Assembly: GCF_007004625.1 (NCBI RefSeq) | Contig: NZ_VIFV01000033.1 | Coordinates: forward strand, 1-33,244 | Direction: 5' to 3' | Source: Planococcus salinarum | GTDB lineage: Bacteria > Bacillota > Bacilli > Bacillales_A > Planococcaceae | DNA length: 33,244 bases | In this document: piece by piece, positions 25,580-33,244 of the stretch | Layout: each line of letters begins with the position of its first letter | How positions within the stretch are numbered: position 1 is the first letter of the stretch | Notes under the pieces: generated by a model | Database searches by the model: none | What the model was told of the DNA's origin: nothing | Seen by the model: the letters and a program-made list of their open reading frames with translations, nothing else | Position numbers and translations under genes: made by a program

Positions 25580-26556
25580 AAGATTTGAAATTCAATCGCC
25601 ACCGGAGATTGCGCGGATCCGCGAACATCCGTGCGATGGTGCGTGAAACCGGACTTCACAAAGAAGATTTCATCTATCCGATTTTTGTCGTTGAAGGCGA
25701 AAACATCAAACACGAAATTTCGTCGATGCCGAACGTTTTCCATTTTTCGATGGACCGACTCGGCGAAGAGCTGGACGAAGTGGTCGATTTGGGGATTCCT
25801 TCGGTCATCCTGTTCGGCGTGCCGAACGATAAGGATGCTGTCGGTTCCCAGGCTTACCATGACCACGCAATCACGCAGGAAGCGATCCGTTTTGCAAAAG
25901 AACGCCATCCGGATCTGGTCGTCATTGCCGATACGTGCCTGTGCCAATACACGGATCACGGGCATTGCGGCGTCATCGAAGAGGGCGTCATTTTAAATGA
26001 CGAGTCGCTCGATCTGTTGGCGCGCACAGCTGTGTCACAGGCGAAAGCCGGAGCGGATATCATTGCGCCGTCGAACATGATGGACGGTTTTGTCACAGCA
26101 ATCCGCTACGGACTCGACGAGGCTGGTTTCCAGCATATCCCGATCATGAGCTATTCGGTCAAATATGCATCGGCCTATTACGGTCCTTTCCGTGAAGCGG
26201 CCCACTCAACACCGCAATTCGGTGACCGCAAAACCTATCAGATGGATCCGGCAAACCGCCTGGAAGCGCTCCGCGAAGCAGCTTCCGATGTGGAAGAAGG
26301 CGCCGATTACCTGATGGTCAAACCGGCGCTGTCGTATCTGGACGTGATCCGCGAGGTGCGCGACAATTTCGATTTGCCGATCGTCGCCTATAACGTGTCG
26401 GGCGAATACGCCATGGTCAAAGCGGCTGCTTTGAACGGCTGGGTCGATGAAGAGAAAATCGTTCTTGAAACTTTGCTCAGCATGAAGCGTGCTGGAGCGG
26501 ATATCATTTTGACGTACCACGCAAAAGACGCGGTACGCTGGCTGGAGGGAAAATAG
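25576..26556 (+). CDS. hemB: Delta-aminolevulinic acid dehydratase (porphobilinogen synthase)
   Basis: 326 aa. Joins two 5-aminolevulinates into porphobilinogen. The zinc-binding cysteines C121, C123 and C131 lie in [15 protein letters not shown], which marks it as a zinc-type enzyme. The Schiff-base lysines are K196 (MSYSVKYAS) and K249 (LMVKPALSY). ATG at 25576 (overlapping the hemD stop as ATGA, behind AAAGGAAG) gives [13 protein letters not shown]; the in-frame ATG at 25567 is too close to the ribosome binding site. Confidence 0.97.
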   Translation: MKDLKFNRHRRLRGSANIRAMVRETGLHKEDFIYPIFVVEGENIKHEISSMPNVFHFSMDRLGEELDEVVDLGIPSVILFGVPNDKDAVGSQAYHDHAITQEAIRFAKERHPDLVVIADTCLCQYTDHGHCGVIEEGVILNDESLDLLARTAVSQAKAGADIIAPSNMMDGFVTAIRYGLDEAGFQHIPIMSYSVKYASAYYGPFREAAHSTPQFGDRKTYQMDPANRLEALREAASDVEEGADYLMVKPALSYLDVIREVRDNFDLPIVAYNVSGEYAMVKAAALNGWVDEEKIVLETLLSMKRAGADIILTYHAKDAVRWLEGK

Positions 26557-27843
26557 ATGGCATACGAAAAGTCGAATGCAGCATTTGAAGAAGCGAAAGG
26601 CTTGATGCCGGGCGGGGTCAACTCCCCGGTCCGGGCATTTAAATCCGTCAACATGGATCCGATTTTCATGGCTTCCGGCAACGGCGCCACCATTACGGAC
26701 ATCGACGGCAATACGTATATCGATTATGTACTTTCCTGGGGGCCGCTGATTCTTGGCCATGCCCATCCGGAAGTTGTCGAAGCGATCAAAGAAACTGCAG
26801 AGCTCGGAACGTCATTCGGCGCACCGACCATTCTGGAGAACGACATGGCGAAGCTTGTCATGGACCGTGTGCCTTCCATCGAAATGGTGCGCATGGTCAG
26901 TTCCGGAACGGAAGCGACGATGAGCGCTTTGCGTGTGGCCCGCGGATTCACGGGACGCAATAAAATCCTGAAATTCGAAGGGTGCTACCATGGCCACGGC
27001 GACAGCCTGCTGATTAAAGCCGGTTCCGGCGTTGCGACGCTCGGCCTGCCGGATTCACCGGGTGTGCCGGCGTCAGTCGCACAGAACACCATCACGGTAC
27101 CGTTCAACGACCTGGAGAGCATACGCCAGGCATTCATGGAATTCGGCGATGATCTGGCCGCGGTGATCGTTGAACCGGTTGCCGGCAATATGGGCGTTGT
27201 CCCACCGAACGAAGGCTTCCTTCAGGAGCTGCGCAACCTGACAAAAGAAAACGGTACGCTTCTCATTTTTGATGAAGTCATGACCGGTTTCCGCGTCGGC
27301 TACAATTGCGCGCAGGGCCATTACGGCGTTACACCTGATTTGACGTGCCTCGGCAAAGTCATCGGCGGCGGGCTTCCTGTCGGCGCATTCGGTGGACGAC
27401 GCGAAATCATGCAGCAGGTCGCACCAAGCGGCTCGATTTACCAGGCAGGTACCCTGTCAGGTAACCCGCTTGCGATGCGCGCCGGTTTTGAAACCTTGTC
27501 GCGCCTGTCGGAAGACAGCTACACGACTTTCAACAAACGTGCGGACCAGCTTGAAACAGGGTTCCGCGAAGCCGCAGAGAAATACAACATCCCGCACACA
27601 GTAAACCGTGCAGGTTCCATGATCGGGTTCTTCTTTACAAACGAGGAAGTCGTCGATTTCGACACAGCGAAAACTTCGGATCTTGACCTGTTTGCGGATT
27701 ATTATAAATTGATGGCAGAAGAAGGCATCTTCCTGCCGCCGTCCCAGTTTGAAGGCATGTTCCTGTCGACTGCTCATACCGAAGAGCATATCGCCAAAAC
27801 AGTGGAAGCATTCCACACCGTGTTTGCGAAATTGGCACGTTAA
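26557..27843 (+). CDS. hemL: Glutamate-1-semialdehyde 2,1-aminomutase
   Basis: 428 aa. PLP enzyme that converts glutamate-1-semialdehyde to 5-aminolevulinate, the product of HemA becoming the substrate of HemB. K267 in [17 protein letters not shown] binds [14 protein letters not shown] (238-248) holds the PLP-contacting aspartate, and [10 protein letters not shown] near the N-terminus is typical. It starts directly after the hemB stop codon behind GGAGGG. Last gene of the haem operon, closed by a strong terminator. In B. subtilis spoVID and ysxE follow; they are absent here. Confidence 0.97.
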   Translation: MAYEKSNAAFEEAKGLMPGGVNSPVRAFKSVNMDPIFMASGNGATITDIDGNTYIDYVLSWGPLILGHAHPEVVEAIKETAELGTSFGAPTILENDMAKLVMDRVPSIEMVRMVSSGTEATMSALRVARGFTGRNKILKFEGCYHGHGDSLLIKAGSGVATLGLPDSPGVPASVAQNTITVPFNDLESIRQAFMEFGDDLAAVIVEPVAGNMGVVPPNEGFLQELRNLTKENGTLLIFDEVMTGFRVGYNCAQGHYGVTPDLTCLGKVIGGGLPVGAFGGRREIMQQVAPSGSIYQAGTLSGNPLAMRAGFETLSRLSEDSYTTFNKRADQLETGFREAAEKYNIPHTVNRAGSMIGFFFTNEEVVDFDTAKTSDLDLFADYYKLMAEEGIFLPPSQFEGMFLSTAHTEEHIAKTVEAFHTVFAKLAR

Positions 27844-27855
27844 TAAAGATGAGAG

Positions 27856-27887
27856 ACAGCCGGAGAACGTTTTCCGGCTGTTTTTTT
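27856..27887 (+). terminator. Terminator of hemAXCDBL
   Basis: ACAGCCGGA (27856-27864) pairs perfectly with TCCGGCTGT (27873-27881), followed by T7. Confidence 0.92.
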
Positions 27888-27910
27888 ATGGTGAAAATAA
27901 TGGTTGAAAG

Positions 27911-28042
27911 TCGATATTCCGCAAAACAGCTTCGCTTTCCAGCGGGCTCCCGCCCAATCCTCCTCGTCCGCTGCGCTACCTGCGGTGTATCGGTCGTGTC
28001 GCTAAGCCGCAGGAGTCTGCGCTGTTTTGCTGCATATCTCTG
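27911..28042. repeat. Fold-back repeat, copy E (X only)
   Basis: GATAT with ATATC, and GCAAAACAGC (27921-27930) with GCTGTTTTGC (28021-28030). The next inner stem is TCCaGCGG with CCGCaGGA: different in sequence from copies D and F but able to pair at the same position. The loop sequence is unrelated to the other copies. There is no Y part. Confidence 0.8.
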
Positions 28043-28292
28043 GTTACTTCTCATTTTGGTGCAAGTTTTATTTGTTAAGTACTTTTATATAATGTGTTAA
28101 AGCAGAATAGCGGCAGAATAGTAGCTAAAGCTCATTTTTGTCGCTTTTCGCCTGCGAAAAGCTTGTAATCATGTTTTCCTGTGTACGGTAAGGGCGGATT
28201 ACAGGACTTCGTCCGAAAGTGCGGAGAGGAGGGGGCAGCCGGTGGATCTGGCTGCTCTTATTTTATGAGTGAGGGAACAATAAAACAGCGAG
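28043..28292. other. Non-coding stretch with isolated hairpins
   Basis: No credible gene. A TATAAT (28088-28093) without a good -35 is followed by hairpin GCTTTTCGC/GCGAAAAGC (28143-28162). A terminator-like hairpin follows, GCAGCC (28235-28240) with GGCTGC (28250-28255), then a T-rich run. A small RNA between them is conceivable but unsupported. Confidence 0.3.
28141..28179. repeat. Paired hairpin repeat, left copy
   Basis: A 39-bp segment beginning TCGCTTTTCGC, with a 9-bp stem (GCTTTTCGC/GCGAAAAGC). It matches 28416-28454 at 32 of 39 positions in direct orientation. The two copies bracket the array at 28293-28385. Confidence 0.7.
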
Positions 28293-28385
28293 TGATCATA
28301 GAATAATCTAAGTGATCATAGAACCCTCATAAGTGATCATAGAACCATTTGAATGATCATAGAACCCGAAAAACCGCTCATAGAA
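28293..28385. repeat. Phased short-repeat array 2 (core TGATCATAGAA, period 20-21 bp)
   Basis: TGATCATAGAA starts at 28293, 28313, 28334 and 28354, and a variant (CGCTCATAGAA) at 28375. Steps are 20, 21, 20 and 21 bp. The cores are conserved; the 9-10 bp linkers are all different. The core contains the palindrome TGATCA. Confidence 0.85.
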
Positions 28386-28415
28386 TTTCCCGCAGCCATT
28401 TGGAACTTCGCACTT

Positions 28416-28454
28416 TCGCTTTTCGCTGGCGAAAAGCATGCAATCGGGTTTTTC
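28416..28454. repeat. Paired hairpin repeat, right copy
   Basis: The second copy of the element at 28141-28179 (TCGCTTTTCGC…GCGAAAAGC). The two loop-side bases differ but the stem is unchanged. Confidence 0.7.
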
Positions 28455-28507
28455 AAACGATGGTATAGAAGATATTGGGTTGCACCAAGAAAGAAAATGA
28501 TGGATAT

Positions 28508-28534
28508 GCAGCCGAAAAACTCGGCTGCACTTTT
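28508..28534 (+). terminator. Orphan terminator-like hairpin
   Basis: GCAGCCGA (28508-28515) pairs perfectly with TCGGCTGC (28521-28528) around AAAAC, followed by ACTTTT. No convincing gene lies upstream, so it may be left over from a lost gene. Confidence 0.6.
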
Positions 28535-28617
28535 AAGGGGTTGGAAATGAGCAAAATGCGCCCATTTCCGCTGGCTGTGCTGCCAACTGGAGTCGCATTC
28601 TCATCAGAATTTCGGTT

Positions 28618-28712
28618 TATTCCCAACTTTGATGGAAATACTCCCAACTTTGCTTAATTTATTCCCAACTACCATTCGGATATTCCCAACTTCGTCAGTT
28701 TTATTCCCAACT
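28618..28712. repeat. Phased short-repeat array 3 (core TATTCCCAACT, period exactly 21 bp)
   Basis: TATTCCCAACT starts at 28618, 28660, 28681 and 28702, with TACTCCCAACT at 28639. All steps are 21 bp. Cores are 11 bp and linkers 10 bp; the linkers share no sequence. The array lies 95 bp upstream of the AbrB-type gene. Confidence 0.9.
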
Positions 28713-28806
28713 CGTTAAAATGGCATTGATATAGCCCGCCCGCCAACCCGAATTTTCTGCTACGATAGATAATATAGATTCTCTTCAGAAGAAAGTTGGA
28801 ACGGTT

Positions 28807-29856
28807 TTGAAATTATTGCGTACAGCGCTGGTGGCGGTAGCGGCCGGCTTCCTTTTTCAGCAAATTGGCATGTTCCTGCCTTGGCTGCTCGGTCCGATGA
28901 TTGCACTCCTCCTGCTGCGGCAGTTTACGGAGATGGAGTTTTACTGGCCGAAAGTTTTCCGGGCTATCGGACTTGTCTTGCTGGGCATCATGATCGGCGC
29001 GTCGTTCACCCGCGAGTCGGTGCTGCTGATGTGGGTGGATTTGCCGTATATGCTGTTTATGACGGTGTCGGTCATCATCGCGGCGCTGCTCTTCGGTTTA
29101 CTCTTCAGCAGGATGGCCAATGAATCGCTGCAGACGAGTCTGCTCGGCTCGATGCCGGGCGGGCTGTCGCAGATGGTGCTCATATCGGAAGAAGTCGACA
29201 ACGCCAATGTAACCGTCGTGTCGGTGATGCAGACATTCCGGATATTCCTGGTGGTGACGATTGTGCCGCTGCTGACAACTTTTTTTGTCGGCAGGGAAGC
29301 TTCGCAGATCGCCACCGAAACTGCTTTTTCGTTTTCGCCGCCGGCATTCCTCGTAGCCGTGGCACTCGGCATTTTTGCCTATCTGCTCATGAAGAAATTT
29401 TCGTTTCCGGCGAAAGAATTACTGGCGCCGGTGCTGGTCATGGCGATTGTGCAATCAGTGACTGGCACCACGCTGATCGAAATGCCTGAGATTTTAGTCA
29501 TCCTGGCGCAGCTGCTGGTCGGTGCGCACCTCGGGTTGCAGATGGAAAAGCTGCGCGAGAACATGAGCATGCGCCTGGCATTCGCGATTGTCGTCAACAA
29601 CGTATTGCTCATCGCGTTCACCGTTTTCATTGCCTACATATTGGCGGCACTGCTGCCGGAATACCTGTTCCTCGATTTCTTCCTGAGCGCTGCACCGGGC
29701 GGCATGGCGGAAATGGGGATCACAGCGCTTGCCGCGGGTGCGGATGTGGCGCTTATTACGAGCTTCCATCTGTTCCGCCTGTTCTTTATTTTATTGCTCG
29801 CTGCGCCTCTGGTTGCATATATGCTGAAAAAACTTGACGCTAAAACAGGAAATTGA
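28807..29856 (+). CDS. AbrB-family membrane protein (putative transporter)
   Basis: 349 aa, strongly hydrophobic with about ten membrane segments. The sequence shows the internal duplication typical of this family (annotated as AbrB duplication or 'ammonia monooxygenase-like'): LPWLLGPMIALLL plus GSMPGGLSQMVLISEE in the first half, and KELLAPVLVMAIVQSVTG plus SAAPGGMAEMGITALA in the second. The paired PGG(L/M)xxM motifs are clear. The substrate is unknown, and it is unrelated to the transcription factor AbrB. The start is TTG at 28807 with a weak ribosome binding site. The valS T-box promoter lies in its last codons. Confidence 0.82.
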   Translation: MKLLRTALVAVAAGFLFQQIGMFLPWLLGPMIALLLLRQFTEMEFYWPKVFRAIGLVLLGIMIGASFTRESVLLMWVDLPYMLFMTVSVIIAALLFGLLFSRMANESLQTSLLGSMPGGLSQMVLISEEVDNANVTVVSVMQTFRIFLVVTIVPLLTTFFVGREASQIATETAFSFSPPAFLVAVALGIFAYLLMKKFSFPAKELLAPVLVMAIVQSVTGTTLIEMPEILVILAQLLVGAHLGLQMEKLRENMSMRLAFAIVVNNVLLIAFTVFIAYILAALLPEYLFLDFFLSAAPGGMAEMGITALAAGADVALITSFHLFRLFFILLLAAPLVAYMLKKLDAKTGN

Positions 29857-29863
29857 GTACAAT
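29834..29863 (+). promoter_or_regulatory. valS T-box transcript promoter
   Basis: TTGACG (29834-29839) and TACAAT (29858-29863) are 18 bp apart. The -35 lies inside the coding sequence of the AbrB-type gene and the -10 spans its stop region. A start near 29870 fits the T-box leader. Confidence 0.7.
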
Positions 29864-29869
29864 GGATGT

Positions 29870-30117
29870 AATCAGATACTGATGCGTTGAAGAGGATAGT
29901 AGAATGTGCGTGCATTTCAGAGAGGAAACCGAACGGTGAGAGGTTTTCATGAACCAGCATTTGAATGTCACCTCCGAGCAGATTCCGTGAACACGAGTAG
30001 CGGAACCCGGATGCGAATCCGTTATCGAACTTGAGAGCCAGGCTTTTTTTGCCTGTGTATAAAGGTGGTACCGCGAAAACTCCTTCGTCCTTTAAGTAGA
30101 GATGACAGGAGTTTTTT
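29870..30117 (+). promoter_or_regulatory. T-box riboswitch of valS (specifier GUC, tRNA-Val)
   Basis: The conserved T-box sequence AAAGGTGGTACCGCG is at 30061-30075. Its UGGU (30066-30069) can pair with the ACCA end of uncharged tRNA-Val. In the specifier loop, GTC (29967-29969, in GAATGTCACC) is the valine codon. The competing terminator pairs ACTCCT (30079-30084) with AGGAGT (30107-30112), plus an inner five-pair stem with a bulged C, followed by T7. Uncharged tRNA-Val should stabilise the antiterminator and switch on valS. Confidence 0.93.
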
Positions 30118-30212
30118 TGTACCCTTTTTTAAGCTCAGGAAGATGCTTCAACCCATCAACACCAAGCGCGGCGCGAATAAAACCCGCAGCGACACAAAGA
30201 GGAGGAACTCAC

Positions 30213-32846
<2,634 letters not shown>

Positions 32847-32862
32847 AAGCTATCTGTAATAG

Positions 32863-32999
32863 CCGATATTCCGCTAAACAGCTTCGCTTTCCTGGCTGCT
32901 TGCGTCGAGCTAACTCGGGCTCGTTTCACTTCGCCCGAGTGGATCTCGCCGCTTCGCTTGGTCGCCTGGGAGTCTTCGCTGTTTAGCTCCATATCTTTA
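32863..32999. repeat. Fold-back repeat, copy F (X only)
   Basis: The X stem is GCTAAACAGC (32873-32882) with GCTGTTTAGC (32978-32987). It differs from the consensus by one base in each arm, again compensating. The second stem TCCTGGC with GCCTGGGA replaces the CCTGGGG/CCCCTGGG of copy D and still pairs. The inner ACTCGG/CCGAGT core is nearly identical to D. It begins 16 bp after the valS stop. A short TTTCAGCGCTGG remnant follows where Y would be. Confidence 0.85.
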
Positions 33000-33043
33000 G
33001 CGATTACTTTCAGCGCTGGTATGTAATAAAAAAGAGATAAAAG

Positions 33044-33090
33044 AAACCCCGAAATCCTTCTTATAATATAGGAGGATTTCGGGGTTTTTG
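33044..33090 (+). terminator. Strong bidirectional terminator after valS
   Basis: A perfect 15-bp stem, AAACCCCGAAATCCT (33044-33058) with its complement (33073-33087), and a 14-nt loop. T5 follows, and A-rich sequence precedes, for the reverse direction. Confidence 0.9.
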
Positions 33091-33125
33091 AATTGCGTCT
33101 AAATTGTGCGGGTGACTGTGGTCGA

Positions 33126-33186
33126 CCCCCTTAGAATGGACACCATAGGTGTTACAATTGTGCAATCAATAGGATTCTAAAGGGGG
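33126..33186 (+). other. Inverted repeat in the IS leader covering the ribosome binding site
   Basis: CCCCCTTAGAAT (33126-33137) pairs with ATTCTAAAGGGGG (33174-33186), with one bulged A. The 3' arm includes the G-rich ribosome binding site of the frame starting at 33196. Confidence 0.65.
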
Positions 33187-33195
33187 AGGATTTTC

Positions 33196-33244
33196 ATGAA
33201 CACTCACAAGAAAAAAATAAAGCGCCAAAATACGTTTGATGAAA
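33196..33244 (+). CDS. Probable transposase OrfA, N-terminal fragment
   Basis: ATG at 33196 lies 6 bases after GGGGGAGGA; 16 codons are visible (MNTHKKKIKRQNTFDE). A lysine/arginine-rich beginning before a helix-turn-helix is usual in IS3-type OrfA proteins, but this is too short to identify by sequence. The call depends on the IS-like end upstream. Confidence 0.4.
   Translation, partial: MNTHKKKIKRQNTFDE

Larger units (their letters stand above)
33113..33244 (+). mobile_element. Probable left end of an insertion sequence (IS3-like), truncated by window
   Basis: TGACTGTGGTCGACCCCC followed by TTAGAATGGACACC resembles the TG…GGACA-type left ends of IS3-family (IS150 group) elements. A short leader and a basic N-terminal reading frame follow. 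The boundary is inferred from the TG start, and the other end lies outside the window, so the family is tentative. Confidence 0.45.

Noticed and set aside
28353-28550. 65-aa frame starting inside phased array 2
   Set aside because: Its start lies in repeat DNA with no ribosome binding site, and its end crosses the orphan terminator hairpin. The sequence has no recognisable domain.
28293-28712. CRISPR array
   Set aside because: The period is only 20-21 bp with 11-bp cores and 9-10 bp linkers. CRISPR repeats and spacers are each at least about 20 bp, and no cas genes are present.
30102-30212. N-terminal extension of ValS from ATG 30102
   Set aside because: The extra 37 codons start inside the T-box terminator hairpin. 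The ATG at 30213 has a proper ribosome binding site and the expected N-terminus.

Overview
The window looks like chromosomal DNA of a low-GC Gram-positive bacterium of the order Bacillales. It is most likely a non-sporulating member of the Planococcaceae (Planococcus/Planomicrobium-like). This rests on recalled gene order and family resemblance, not on a database search. The backbone follows the Bacillus subtilis order yslB-sdhCAB-ysmA-ysmB-racE-rph-rdgB ... ysoA-tig-clpX-lonA-ysxC-hemAXCDBL ... valS. The sporulation genes that interrupt this order in B. subtilis (gerE, gerM, lonB, spoVID/ysxE) are absent from the matching junctions.

Layout. 1-125 is the 3' tail of a group II intron: the end of the maturase gene plus ribozyme domains V and VI. 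349-1308 is a NERD-domain nuclease-like gene. yslB (minus strand) diverges from sdhCAB. After a long repeat element come ysmA, a MarR regulator, racE, rph and rdgB, then a tRNA-Arg(UCU) with its own promoter and terminator. 9.5-14.5 kb is the accessory part: a potassium channel, a PhzF-like protein, a secreted three-LysM protein that seems to lack a canonical start codon, a SanA/YdcF-like protein and the TPR protein YsoA. Then follow tig, clpX, lonA-ysxC (overlapping by 4 bp) and the complete haem operon hemAXCDBL, which has a near-consensus PerR box upstream. A gene-poor 0.96-kb stretch, an AbrB-type membrane protein, and a valS gene behind a T-box leader (specifier GUC) close the block. The window ends in the first bases of a probable insertion sequence.

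How the genes work together. sdhCAB feeds the respiratory chain. hemAXCDBL makes uroporphyrinogen III from glutamyl-tRNA and so supplies haem, including the haem in SdhC. Trigger factor, ClpX, LonA and YsxC are protein folding, proteolysis and ribosome assembly functions. RNase PH, RdgB, tRNA-Arg and ValS belong to RNA and nucleotide maintenance and translation.

Most unusual content. (1) Six copies of a composite fold-back repeat, called X/Y here, lie between genes; five sit just downstream of a rho-independent terminator. Their stems show compensatory base changes between copies, which points to selection for structure. (2) Three intergenic arrays of short repeats have a period of 20-21 bp (two helical turns). 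Each array has its own conserved core of 9-11 bp separated by variable linkers. I do not recognise either as a described family. Smaller points are a perfect 16-bp palindrome between the -35 and -10 of the sdh promoter, a LysM gene starting at ATC or ATT, and an IS leader that could hide its own ribosome binding site.
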